Part shown: one piece after another, positions 47,710-58,550 of the stretch | Position numbering within the stretch: the first letter of the stretch is position 1 | How the letters are laid out: the number at the start of each line of letters is the position of its first letter | NCBI GenBank assembly: GCA_020631735.1 | Contig: CM036162.1 | Coordinates: 92,676,401 to 92,740,400, forward strand | Reading direction: 5' to 3' | Source of the DNA: Saccharum officinarum | Lineage: Eukaryota; Streptophyta; Magnoliopsida; Poales; Poaceae | Length of the DNA stretch: 64,000 bases | The notes under the pieces: generated by a model | Seen by the model: only the letters and a program-made list of their open reading frames with translations | Told to the model about the DNA's origin: nothing | Databases searched by the model: none | Translations under genes and position numbers: made by a program

Positions 47710-49036
47710 TTAGAGTGGTGTAATTAACTCATAGCAAGCAACACTGGAGGGGGAGGGGAGAGAGAGAAGAGATTGTATGCAAGCGGTGAAAGAATTCTGG
47801 TTAGACCTTATTTAGATGCGCATGTATTCATCTCAATCCACATGTGTTGAAGTGGATTGGCACATGTGGATTGAGGTGGATACACATGCATCAAACGATG
47901 GCTTAGGTAGAAAAGAACACACGCATGTCCCAAGTGAAGGTTGGCTAGCTCCTGCGGATGATCCAATATAATATCTTCTCGGTGGACATGTATTATTAGC
48001 ATTAGCACAGCAGCCTTGGATCCCAAATAAAGGCCCACCATCAACCAAAGACATCTCTTTTTCGTAGCAAGTCGCACAAAGTTGCCGGCCGGGTACGCTA
48101 GCTTTCTTGGCCCTTCTCCGAGCCATCCATGGACAATGGGGGCAGGCTGAGACCAGAGAGCCTCAAATTTCCAGCCAGCCAGATCGCGCGTTCCCATGGC
48201 TCGCAATGCCGTCTCGGCTTTTAAAACCTGATGCTTTAATTTCGACGCTTTTGCACGCAACACGCAGACGCAGTGCTTCCAGTTTGTGTTCTATAGGCGC
48301 CTCTCTGTGCTCGCTTTTTCAGTGATTTCGTCTCTTTTACTTATGTCCATGGCGTGGAGATATGCTGGTCACTCGTTGCATGCATATTTTCGCCGACCCA
48401 GTCGTTCCCTGCATTATTTGCCTTGTTGCGGTGTGGGGCGCGGCGCTGCATGTATAGAACCGCACGTGCTCCCGGTGCCAATGCTTGGCAACCAAGAAAC
48501 AACACGAGTTTTGGTGTTCCCTGCTCGAGTTTTGGTGATCAATTGATTATGCGAATAATGGCCCGGACAGCGCGTAAACGAAATTTATAGTCAAGTGGCG
48601 AACTCCCATTATGGGCAGGAAAAGGCAGGGGCTAATACAAAATGGGCCGGGCGTGAAACACGAGTTTCGCCGCCATGGAGAAGTGTCACAAGATCTTTTG
48701 CAAGCAGCTGCTTTGTCGTCTCGCTCGCATGGCTGCGCGTGTGAAGCTAAGTGCCCGCGTACGTGATGGGGTTTAATTTAGTAAGAGAGTACGTGCGGTG
48801 TAGCTTTCTGTTTTCTGTCTATTTTTTGGTTGACACACAAACTGTTGAACCTAGCTAGCTAGCGTGCCGTAGATCATCTATCCAGCATTCAACGCGAGAA
48901 GTCGCCAGGTTGCCGCCGTGTCAAATGGACACTTGTCGCTGCAGGAATAGATGTCCGCTGTCTATGCCACATCGTACTCTTCTTTGTTATTCTCTCAGTT
49001 TAAAACTATAGGACGTTTTGACTTTTTTGGGGAGTA

Positions 49037-49136
49037 NNNNNNNNNNNNNNNNNNNNNNNNNNNNNNNNNNNNNNNNNNNNNNNNNNNNNNNNNNNNNNNN
49101 NNNNNNNNNNNNNNNNNNNNNNNNNNNNNNNNNNNN
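49037..49136. other. Scaffold gap, 100 N
   Basis: Exactly 100 N. The outer end of the right arm coincides with it, and the sequence after it (contig C) does not continue the repeat. Confidence 0.99.
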
Positions 49137-49450
49137 AAATAAAAACACCTGCGAGGTCTTCTAGTTAGCTTGTGGCGATTTTTTCATTACAAGTTCTTGA
49201 GTTCGAAACTCTAGGGCTGCGCTAAAGGCTTTGGAGTAGATTATTTTATACAGCTAGAGTCTTGGCAACATTGTTAAAAAAGTTTTTTTATGCAGAAAGT
49301 TGGTATGGTCGAAGGCTTGTTTGACCTTCAGCAGGTTTTTTCTTGAAAAAACTTGGTGAGGTTTTACCAAAGCTATCAACTATGTCAGCTTACTCATGAA
49401 GATTTAAGGAAATCTTACCTTCCCCATAGGTTCTTACCTTGTCTTCGTAG

Positions 49451-49580
49451 CACCACGGCCTTCGCATAGTCTTCATAGAGCGTTGGCCTTCAATTGTGCT
49501 TCATTACACCACGACCTTCGCACAGTCTTCATAGAGCGTTGGCCTTCGACTGGGCTTCGTAGTACCACGGCCTTCGCTTG
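49451..49580. repeat. 56-bp tandem repeat
   Basis: Units starting caccacggccttcgcatag at about 49451, 49507 and 49563, each with tcatagagcgttggccttc. Confidence 0.8.
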
Positions 49581-50042
49581 TGGTGTTGAGGCTGCTGGCG
49601 TCGTTTGTGATGTGGAGGCTTTTGTCGGCCGTTTCGCCGATAGCCCAGGCCCTCGTTCATGGCGCAAAGGCTCCCGTCGGCCGTCTCGCTGATGTTGGCG
49701 CCATTCACTGTGCAGAGGCTGCCTGTTGCCGTTCTCGGTGCGAAGGCTCCAGTCAGTTGTCTCACCGTCTTACCTTCCCAACCTAGTGCTCCTTCGGCAG
49801 TGCGGAGGATCCGTCGACTGTCTTGTTAGCCTCAGCCTTCGTCCGCTCTCGGCGCTGGCCTTCGCTGGTCAACCTATAATAAACATTAGTCTCCACATAA
49901 AGAACACAAGTCCCTACAATGTCATTTGGTTAGTGAGTATGAGATGTTACGGGACCACAGAGGTACTAGGCTCAAAGCCTCATGGTGTTTGGTTGTCTTT
50001 GCATTTTTTCTTTTATTAAACAAGAGTCGGGCCAAAGGCAGA

Positions 50043-50290
50043 GGAGCCTCTGTAGTTTTTTAAAGAACATGAGACGAAGGCTCGGGAGTCTTCGCATCTC
50101 TTTTGGAGCCTCTGTAATTTTTTGAAGAACATGAGATGAAGACTCGGGAGCCTTCGCATCTTTTTTGGAGCCTCTGTAATTTTTTGAAGAACATGAGACG
50201 AAGACTCGAGAGCCTTCGCATCTCTTTTGGAGCCTCTGTAACTTTTTGAAGAACATGAGACGAAGACTCAGGAGCCTTCGCAACTCTTTT
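50043..50290. repeat. 62-bp tandem repeat, four units
   Basis: The phrase ggagcctctgta recurs at 50043, 50105, 50167 and 50229, each followed by gaacatgaga and gggagccttcgcat. Confidence 0.9.
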
Positions 50291-50520
50291 TTGCTTTTAA
50301 ACAGAGTCTAAGGCTCTAACTTTTTATTATTTTATTATACTTTCAATATTACTGTTTATTATATATTTTTGAAAAAAAGAAGGAAAGGTTTTAGTAGAAA
50401 ATAAAGCCTCCACAAGATACGAAGGTTAAATGCGATCATACCTTTCATCCAAGGTCCTTACCTTTCCTTCGGGGTTGTCATAGGTTCAAACCTTCACTCT
50501 CGAAAAAATTTATTCGTGCC

Positions 50521-50538
50521 GAGCACGGTGGGCGCCAA
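50521..50538 (-). other. Primer-binding site of the gypsy-like element
   Basis: The minus strand reads TTGGCGCCCACCGTGCTC directly after the LTR end CCCAACA, the style of primer site seen in many grass gypsy elements. Confidence 0.75.
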
Positions 50539-50980
50539 TGTTGGGACAAGGGTCCCGAACAGGGTTGAGAGGTGAAGGTTCCATGGTGAAGACTAGCCGG
50601 AGATGGCCACTTGGGTGAGGTTTCATGCGAGGGTCATGAGGGTCTTGTGTAGGGCTCCGTGGACAAAGGCCCCGGACAAAGGCCGGTTGGACAAGGTCCC
50701 TTGATGGAGGTTCCAGGTAGAAGACCCCGAACGAAGGTGCGGAGTGAAGATCTTAGGACAAAGGTCCAGGGCAAAGGCTTGATGAGGGAACTCATTAGGG
50801 TTTTCAAAGTGAGAATGGGAGAGGAGAGAGAGCCCCCCTTGCCCTCATTCTTTTGCATCATATAGGCAGCGACAATTTACATACGACCCCTTAGGGAGAG
50901 AGTTTTACAAGCTACTATGCTAAATCCTATTGGGCCTCTTCAAGGGGAGTTGGCCTATATTCCACATGGGCCCCCCAACA
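50539..50980 (-). repeat. 5' LTR of the gypsy-like element
   Basis: 442 bp with inverted ends TGTTGGG and CCCAACA. A TATA-like cctatatgatg lies on the minus strand near 50860. The matching 3' LTR is not in the window, so the element is cut by the gap or truncated. Confidence 0.8.
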
Positions 50981-51510
50981 GCAGAGTGTGTCATCAAGGT
51001 CCCTAAACTTTCAAAATGCATAACCACACATACATGAACTAAGCCCATACTATGTTGCAGGTACAAATAAAAACTCCATCGGATCAGATGCTCTACGGTA
51101 TTTTTCAAAAATACTACATCGGATCAAATAAAAACAACGACAGATGCTCCGGTGAACATCAATAAGTTGGTCACTTGTTGATGATTCGGTATTTATGCCG
51201 TATCTTTTTGCTCTAGACTCTAACTTTGATATATTCTTGGACCTCTTTTGAAAGCTTTTGAAAATATTTACATGTTTAACCTAATATAATAGCAATTTGA
51301 CTAATTATAATGTAATTTGACAAGTCCAATTCAATCCTCTCTTTGTCTCGTCTTTAATTCCTTTCCTTTTGATTTCTTGCATCCCTATAACTTGTGAACG
51401 CATCTTAACACACATGTTAATTAGTCCTATTGTCATCTAAATCACTTGCACCAAACTTGATCATGTATAGCGCACATAATCCTTACAAGCTTTTATCTCA
51501 TCAACATTAG
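50981..51510 (-). repeat. Copia-derived direct repeat, copy 1
   Basis: About 530 bp matching 56865-57390. At its right edge the minus strand encodes the beginning of the ADEIKACKDYV-like segment, cut by the LTR fragment starting at 51511. Confidence 0.7.
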
Positions 51511-51905
51511 TGTAACACCCCTGGGTGTTAAGCATGCATTAACATCCCAAAGCATGAGCATTAGCATCACATACATGTTCATCATCACATGCAATATAAG
51601 TTGAAATTAATTAAATTGTGAAAAACATATGTTTGAACCCTAAATTATTGCATTTGCTAGCTAAGAGTGGTAAAACTTGTTTGGCTATAACTTTAAATGG
51701 CTTAGAATTAATTAGCATGATTTTTGGAGCAACTTTTGTATTCAAAATCTTCTCAAATTTTGCTTTTATAAATATTCTAGAAAAATGAGTTTTTATTTAA
51801 AAATTAGACTTTAAATCACTAATTCAAAATCTGTTTAGAATTTTGAAAAGTGTCCTAAATGAAAGTTGTAGAGAGTTAAATTTTGAACAACTTTTGTTTT
51901 GCAGG
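51511..51905 (+). repeat. LTR fragment beginning TGTAACACCC
   Basis: Starts tgtaacacccctgggtgtta at the broken edge of the copia-derived repeat. It resembles the start of the LTR at 61122. The right edge near ttttgcagg is uncertain; no second LTR was found. Confidence 0.5.
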
Positions 51906-53019
51906 ACGCAGCGAGACAACCACATATGCAAATATCTTCTGTCTTCTCTACGACCATGCATAAAAACACTCGTGTGTTTCACGCACCCATATCGGTCTGT
52001 GACGGCTCGGGTTCCTTAATTACACTTTAGCCCTTGCCTTTTTCTTTTCGGTTAATAATGGAGTTCGTTCTTCAGTCTTCACCATCAGCGGCGATCATAT
52101 GCTTTGTTTACCTGTCGGGGCACATGATTGATCAGTTATCGCGATTCACGAACAACAACTTTGAAAGCCACATGCCGTGTCATGTTTAGATACTAGAGCT
52201 TTCGCTCCACCTCCACATACAACAGCAGCGGGAATGCATGGGCACACGTACGAAGGTACGGCTTCGGCGTGACATCGTCCGATTCCATGGCAGGAAAGAC
52301 GGAATCACGGGCGATCGCCTTTTAATTTCGTGTTACGAGCTGCAAAAGCGATCGATCGTGCGCAGCGCCGGCACGGTAGAATAGAACACAGTAGAAAAAA
52401 CGCGGCACTGGCGCACTGCGAAGAGGAAAAAAATATCAGAAAGCCGACGGCGGATCAAAGGCACCTCATTTTGGGCACCATGCGAATGAAAAGGTACTGG
52501 TGTCCAAGCCAACTCGCACGCTGGAAAACTTCCACGATTTGAGCCCACCTTGCCCATTGGGCATCACCGTCGTCCGGCCGGCGCCTCTGTGCGTTTGGAT
52601 ACGAGAAGGGGAACAGCCGAACATGCGGTCTCGTGTCAAAATCACAATCTGAACTAAACAGGTTTGCATGTATCTCGTAACAACAGGTAAGGCGATGCTA
52701 GTGCCTGTACGTCCAGCGCCTAGGATGCGTCCGGACGTAGCTCCCACCAGCTAATTGTTAAACGATTTTACCAACCGTGAGCTGGTGTCGCGGCCCACCA
52801 ACGGGAGACCGATCTCAGGCTGCTCGTAGTAATAGAACAACGAATCGGTATCTCTATCTTGCTCGCGTAATAGAGAAGCCATCCCAGGCACGCACCCTCC
52901 ATCGGCCCCCGCCGCAGCCTGAGAAGGATGCAAGGCAGCAAAAGACGAGGATGAGACACCGAGGCGAGACAGCAGAAGGTGAGAAGGGAGATGCAATACC
53001 CAATCTATTTTTCAAACAT

Positions 53020-53410
53020 CGAGATGTAACACTTGCAACGTACGTATGAAGACAGATAGAACACTTGCAACATACGTATGAAGACAAATGAAAGACGTCT
53101 GAAACACTTGCAAAAACATCTGAAAAACACTTGAAATCATTGCAAACATACACAACATCTAGATAAAACACTTGCAACGTATGTATGAACATATGCAACA
53201 TCTAGATAGACACTTTTGCAACATACGTCTGAAAAAACAGATAAAACATTGGGAACAGACGTTTGGAACATACGTGTAAAACCATTGCAACATATGCAAC
53301 ATCCCGATCGACTTTTGTCCATATGAAACACTTGCAACATACTCTGAAACATCTGCAACACTGAAACAGACGCTTTCAAGTGCAACATCTACTTGCTGCT
53401 TATGAAATGG
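53020..53410. repeat. gaaacat/caacat-rich repeat, second copy
   Basis: Same family as 29042-29440: cacttgcaacatacgtatga, gcaacatatgcaacatc, ending tgctgcttatgaaatggag. Confidence 0.7.
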
Positions 53411-53884
53411 AGGCTCGCTGGCATAAGGCAGTCATGCCATCGCCACCATCGACCAGATCGGCTCCGCCTAGGCTGGTGGGACCCCTTCGTGGCCGCTGGT
53501 ATCCTGGGCTCCACGCAGCCCCTACAACCGGTGCCACAGTCCCCACCACTATCGAATCTCTCACCATATAGTGGATCTGGTGGAAGCAGTAATGGGGCAG
53601 AGTGGGATCGACTTTTGTCCATATGAAACACTTACAACATATGTCTGAAACATCTGCAACACTGAAACAGACGCTTTCAAGCGCAACATCTATTTGTTGC
53701 TTATGAAATGGAGGCTCGCCAGATCCATCGACCAGATTTACTTCGCCTAGGCCGGCGGGGACCCCTTCGTGGCCGCTGATATCCTGGGCTCCATGCAGCC
53801 CCTACAGCCGGCGCCACAGTCCCCACGACCACTGGATCTCACCGCGTAGTGGATCTAGTGGAAGGAGCAGTGAGGCAGAGTGGG
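53306..53884 (+). repeat. 300-bp tandem duplication
   Basis: gatcgacttttgtccatatg starts at 53306 and again at 53606. Each unit contains aaatggaggctcgc, accccttcgtggccgct and gtagtggatct. Confidence 0.85.
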
Positions 53885-54287
53885 GCAGAGGCGCGGATCT
53901 CTCTCTGCGTAGTGGATCTGGTGTAAGGAGCAGTGAGGCCAAGTGGGGCGGAGGCGCGCGAGTTACTATCTAAACTAAACATGTTTGCATATATCTCATA
54001 CCAATAGGTAACAAAAACGTTGCGAAACAAAGCCACACTTGACCCACGCTTGCATGTGAAACGAGTAAGACCAAGCCATTGGGATTTCAGCATATTACAT
54101 GGGTCTAGCCCACATAATAGTGCTTAGTCCACATGCCTATTGTTTTCTTCCATGTTTCTTTCATGCTTCGCGGTACCAACGGTTTTCAATTTAAAAAAAT
54201 GCTAGAAAAGTCGATCTTGACATGACCACCAAAAAAGTTGTAAAACTTGCACACTTCAGTGCTAAGCTATAGCTCCGATCCACCGCC

Positions 54288-54293
54288 TATAAG
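54288..54293 (+). promoter_or_regulatory. TATA box of DUF761 gene 3
   Basis: TATAAG followed by ctcatggggcttcaaaacaa, the box shared with genes 1 and 2. Confidence 0.7.
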
Positions 54294-54475
54294 AATCCTC
54301 ATGGGGCTTCAAAACAAGGCCCATGCCTCTGAAACCTACAAAGCAGCTTGTCTCGTCTCTAGAGCTCGCTGCTATACCATATACGATCCACTCATACAAA
54401 GCTTCAGGAACAGCAACTCCGATCCTAAGTAAATCCTTTTGACAATCAGCTTCGTTAGCTTTCCACACATCAAAT

Positions 54476-55054
54476 ATGAGGATCAGCAAAAGTGCCCCAG
54501 ATCTCATGAAGAAGGCGGTGACGTCCGTTAAGAGCAAGACTGACGCTCTAAGAACAAAGCTCATCATTCTGGCCTCTATACGCCGAAGGTTGGCGATGGT
54601 CCGTGCGATGTCTCGCCAGATCCATGAGCTTGTCGCGTCGGACAGCCGGGAGAAGCCGGCTAGGGTGGAGCACCGCAGCAAGGCTCTCACGATGACGAGG
54701 ACCCAGGAGCCAGCTGCTGATCATGGTGTTAGGAGCAGGGCTTATCCTGGTCTGTTTGAGGTGGACATGTCTGAGGAAGATTACCATGGCTACCCAGACT
54801 GGACCAATTCCCTCTTCGAAGATGACAACTGTTACAGGAATGAAGAGAATGACCATGACGACGACCACGACGATCTTGATATTCTTGATGCGCTTGAAGA
54901 GCCATCGGTCATCGAGATCATCAGGAGCAAACGGGAGGTTGAAGGTTTGGAGTTCAACATGGACGATGATATCGATGAGGCTTGTGACTTGTTCATTAGG
55001 AGGTTCCGAAGCCGGATAAACCGGAGCTTTAGTGATCTTTGTATTAGCGAATAG
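54476..55054 (+). CDS. DUF761 protein gene 3, intact
   Basis: 192 aa, single exon, closest to gene 2. The start MRISKSAPDLMKKAV is the start shared with the paralogues, 188 bases after the TATA box. Basic N-terminal block (KTDALRTKLIILASIRRRL), then an acidic stretch (NDHDDDHDDLDILDALEE), SVIEIIRSKREVEGLEF, and the DUF761 tail EACDLFIRRFRSRINRSF ending SDLCISE. Paralogue-specific changes (RTQEPAADHG, VDMSEEDYHG) with a full open frame suggest it is still constrained. Function unknown; no targeting signal or membrane segment seen. It lies between the two copies of a copia-derived direct repeat (50981 and 56865). Confidence 0.9.
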   Translation: MRISKSAPDLMKKAVTSVKSKTDALRTKLIILASIRRRLAMVRAMSRQIHELVASDSREKPARVEHRSKALTMTRTQEPAADHGVRSRAYPGLFEVDMSEEDYHGYPDWTNSLFEDDNCYRNEENDHDDDHDDLDILDALEEPSVIEIIRSKREVEGLEFNMDDDIDEACDLFIRRFRSRINRSFSDLCISE

Positions 55055-55214
55055 TACTGACAATTTGAGTGACAATATATAGAAGGGTGGATGAGATAGT
55101 TGAGATTTACTCCTACGTAGTAGTGGTTAACTGGGAAAGGATGGAAATGAACTTGGTTGTTTGAGCGTATGCTTCACTGGTTTTAGTCTTCGTCTACCAG
55201 TCGTTCCATCAACA

Positions 55215-55550
55215 TCATAACTGCGCTACTCCGTATGTTCCAAATTGTAAATTGTGTTAGCCTTGCCCTAAGTCAAATTTCATAACTGCTACTCCATATG
55301 TTCCAAATTGTAAATTGTGTTAGCCTTGTTCTAAGTTAAACTTCTCTAATTTTAACCAAGTTTTAAAAATATGTACATTAACATCTAAAATATAAAATAA
55401 ATACATTATCAAAACAATCTCATGCTGTATCTAATAACTGTTGTTAGACATTGTAGACGTTAATGTATTTTTTACAAAATTAGTTAAAACTAAAGAAATT
55501 TGACTTGTGATAAAATTAAAGTGACTTATAATCCGAAACAGGAGAAGTGG
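55215..55550. mobile_element. Stowaway-like MITE with a duplicated left end
   Basis: cataactgc(g)ctactcc and ttccaaattgtaaattgtg occur twice, 65 bp apart (55216 and 55281). The right side reads taaagtgacttataatccga, the inverse style of the left end. Lies just downstream of DUF761 gene 3. Confidence 0.65.
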
Positions 55551-56139
55551 TTATCTGAATACATGTGGACCCTGAAGTGACTATACACAAATAAACATTT
55601 TTTGTGTGGTTTGTTCCTGCATTAATCTATTTGTTCTAACATAAAAGGAGTTTTCTATCTATACCACACCTAGCTATGCATCTATTTTAATTGTTATTAG
55701 AAGTGATTCGGACTATCTAACAGATCTAGTAGAAGCATAAACACTATAAAATAAAATACACAAGTGGGAACAACACCGAGGCACCATGTTTTTTAACTAG
55801 GTTCGATGTTTTTAGACATGACTTTGGGTGCTGCTCACCATAAAACAACAATTACATCGTCATCTAGGTGTTCTTATGGCCTTATGGTTACAAGGGGGTG
55901 TATCCTATTTATGGCTCCCTATTTGATACGGAGTTTGACTCTAGCTATATCCTAATTGCTAACCCCTAATAATACAACTCAAATTCAACTATAACTGGAT
56001 TGTACATATATTCGACACATATTTAACACTCTACAAATATATTTTTAAAGCCCTCAAATTTAAGTTTCCAAAATACTACAAAACTTGAGTCTCTTTTTCA
56101 TTCAAGAAAAGTTGAACTATCAAATGCATTTATCGTGAG
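55551..56139. other. Intergenic, no gene seen
   Basis: AT-rich, no domain-bearing open frame or clear repeat structure. Confidence 0.4.
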
Positions 56140-56620
56140 AAACGTGGTCTCTCTCTCCACATATACTACTGGCGTAATTACATCTTAATTAACCCTGCGG
56201 TGCCGTCCCTGCAGCTAGGCTTTCCCGTCAATAATGGAGTTCACCATACCACCAGTGATTATTTCCTTTCAATAGCTAGCATTGGGTGTCGCTGTCAGCT
56301 GCCACAGTATCCGCGCTCGTGTATAGTGAGTCGCCTCCACAAAGATACTTTGCGAGTGCGAGGGCAGGAAGCAACGGCCGGCATCATGACGACGCTCAGC
56401 TCCTAACCATGCATATCTCGATCGACGCGATTTGGTTTTCTTTTTGTGTTGACGAGAACAACCAAAGCGCCCGCGCACGGAGAAGCACAGCCACAGCAGT
56501 ATAGTATCATCACAAAGCAATTTCTGAAAGCTATGGGCACTTGTAGCCTCTCTTTGTGTATGAATCACACGGAAGCGACCACGAAAAGCATCCATGCACA
56601 TCACCATTCACCAGCCGGCT
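56140..56620 (+). promoter_or_regulatory. DUF761 promoter-like relic without gene
   Basis: Carries gtcaataatggagttcacca and, further on, tttgtgttgacgagaac, gcgcacggagaagc and ggaagcgaccacgaaaagca, colinear with the gene 2 upstream region. No DUF761 coding sequence follows before the copia-derived repeat at 56865. Confidence 0.55.
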
Positions 56621-56864
56621 ACTTTTTTTTTAGTGTTGATTGGAGTTTTCTTCAAGGTAGAAACCTAAGTTCTAGAAAATTAAAAATAAGAGTAAAATGC
56701 ACTGGCCACCCCTAAACTTGGTAGAGGGAGTCATCTAGGTCCCAAACTTCTAAAATGCACATCAAGGTCTATAAACTAGACACACGCTACGTTACAGGTC
56801 CAAACAGGTCCAGTCTAATGTGGCGGTCCATGCTGACACCAGCGAGCTAGACCAGTCTCTAAAC

Positions 56865-57430
56865 TTGGTAGAGTGTGTCATCAAGGTTCCTAAACTTTCA
56901 AATTGCACAACCACATACATGAAGTAGACCCACACTATGTCACAGTACAAATAAAAACTCATTCGAATCAAATGCTCTACAATATTTTTTTTTTCAAAAA
57001 TACTACATTGGATCAAAGAAAAAACACGACGGATGCTCCGATGAACATCAATAAGTTGGCCACTTGTTGATGCTTTGGTATTTATGTCATATCTTTTTGC
57101 TCTGGACTCTAACTTTAATGTTCTTCAACTTTTTCGAAAGCTTTTGAAAAAATTTACATGTTTAACCTAATATAATAGCAATTTGACCAATTATAAAGTA
57201 AGGGGACAACTCCAATTCAATCCTCTCTTTGTCTCGTCTTTAATTCCTTTCCCATTGATTTCTTGCATCCCTATAACCTGTGAACGCAAACACACATGTT
57301 AGTCCTATTGTCATCTAAATGACTTACACCAAACTTGATCATGTATAGAGCACATAATCCTTACAAGCTTTTATCTCATCAGCAGTAGACATCCAATTTG
57401 AATCACTATAACCCTCTAGTACCTCGGGTA
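56865..57430 (-). repeat. Copia-derived direct repeat, copy 2, with RNase H fragment
   Basis: Copy 2 of 50981-51510, about 5.88 kb away. Its right end encodes, on the minus strand, LEGYSDSNWMSTADEI, the start of a copia RNase H domain, followed by ACKDYV and a stop. It is bounded on the right by the CACTA-like end at 57435. Confidence 0.7.
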
Positions 57431-57748
57431 AACACACCAGTAGAAAACAGACATTCGGCTTTTGGCGTTAGTCCCGGCTAGGATTGGGCCCGGGACTAGA
57501 ATTCTCTGCCGAACGGCTAGTGCAACAGGCTTTTGTAGGACGGATATTTAGTTCCGATCTGTGGCTCAAACCAGAACTAAAGGTTGCCTTTTAATCCAGC
57601 CGGTTGGAACCACCAACCGGGACCGAAGGTCCCACCCGCTACCCTTTTATTCCAGGTGGTGGCTCCAACCGGGACTAGAGGATGACCCTTTAGTTCCGAT
57701 AGGCTCCACCAACCGGGACTAAATGTCCCCACTATATATCCTGCTCCA

Positions 57749-58550
57749 CAGGCCCGGCTCTAGGGGGAGGGCAGCCGGTGCGATCGCCGGGGCCCATGGA
57801 GCTAGGGGCCCAACAGCATATAGGTAATTAGTAGATATAATTTTCTATTTTTTCTTATAAAAAAGATATAATTTCCTCTTTGGCATAAGCCTTCGGCCGC
57901 GGATCGAACAACGAGCAAGCGTTTCGTTTTCCGCCGGCACCGGCGCCGCGCTTCCTATTCTCGCTCATCGACGCGGACACACTATTCTCGTGAGGAGACG
58001 CCGACTCATCCAACTCTGGTCGCCGACTCGCCGGCGCACCGCACACCGGCACACCGCTGCGGTGCCGCGACGGCGTGAGCTGCAACTGCATGCAAGGACG
58101 GCGAACAGCAGATGCGATCAGGGTAAGCAAGACCAACACGCCAACATCCATGACGGATTAGTATTTTCCAATTTCCGATTTTTAACTTTGATCGCTGGAA
58201 GCTAACGCTCGGGACATCACCGTACTGAAGCCTATTTTTTCTTATTTGTTTAATTGTTTTGGGCGACATTGATATCTTTATTGTTCTTGAAGATTTTGCA
58301 TCAAGAAATGCCTAAAGACAGTCTTTTACAAGACACTAAAGCATTATATTTTTATTTGAGGTAACCCTAATTGTTACTGCTCTTTTAATTTTTTTTGGTT
58401 GTACTGTCCTTATCTTTTACAAACTAAATATATGCTGCAAGTTTACTTTTATTATTTGTACTATATATATATATTAATATTTACATTAAGAAATTATTTC
58501 AGCGGGGCCTTATCGTCTTGCTTGCCCAAGAAATTGTAGAGCCGGCCCTG
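57749..58550. mobile_element. hAT-like MITE nested in the CACTA-like element
   Basis: 802 bp. Inverted ends CAGGCCCGGCTCTA and TAGAGCCGGCCCTG (13 of 14 match). A perfect 8-bp target duplication CTGCTCCA lies at 57741-57748 and 58551-58558. Interior non-coding, with a GC-rich left third. Confidence 0.92.

Larger units (their letters stand above)
32890..49036 (-). repeat. Right arm of ~17-kb inverted repeat
   Basis: Reverse complement of 11744-28941 without the LINE and the Tourist MITE. Its outer end is exactly the N gap at 49037, and its inner match stops at 32890 only because the left arm meets its own gap. Differences from the left arm are scattered substitutions and small indels plus the two insertions, like two alleles. 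Confidence 0.96.
49137..50538 (-). mobile_element. Internal region of a gypsy-like element, non-coding part
   Basis: Lies inside the primer-binding site at 50521-50538 and runs into the gap. It holds two minisatellites (49451-49580 and 50043-50290) and no recognisable gag or pol. Confidence 0.6.
51960..54287 (+). promoter_or_regulatory. Upstream region of DUF761 gene 3, with inserted repeats
   Basis: Blocks shared with the gene 2 upstream region occur at 51960-52640 (gtgacggctcggg, taataatggagttcg, tgtttacctgtcggggc, ctttgaaagcca). A gaaacat-rich repeat (53020-53410) and a 300-bp tandem duplication follow. The proximal promoter resumes after about 54130. Confidence 0.55.

Noticed and set aside
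57855..58269. Open frames in the GC-rich part of the hAT MITE
   Set aside because: Short, overlapping on both strands, inside a non-autonomous element.
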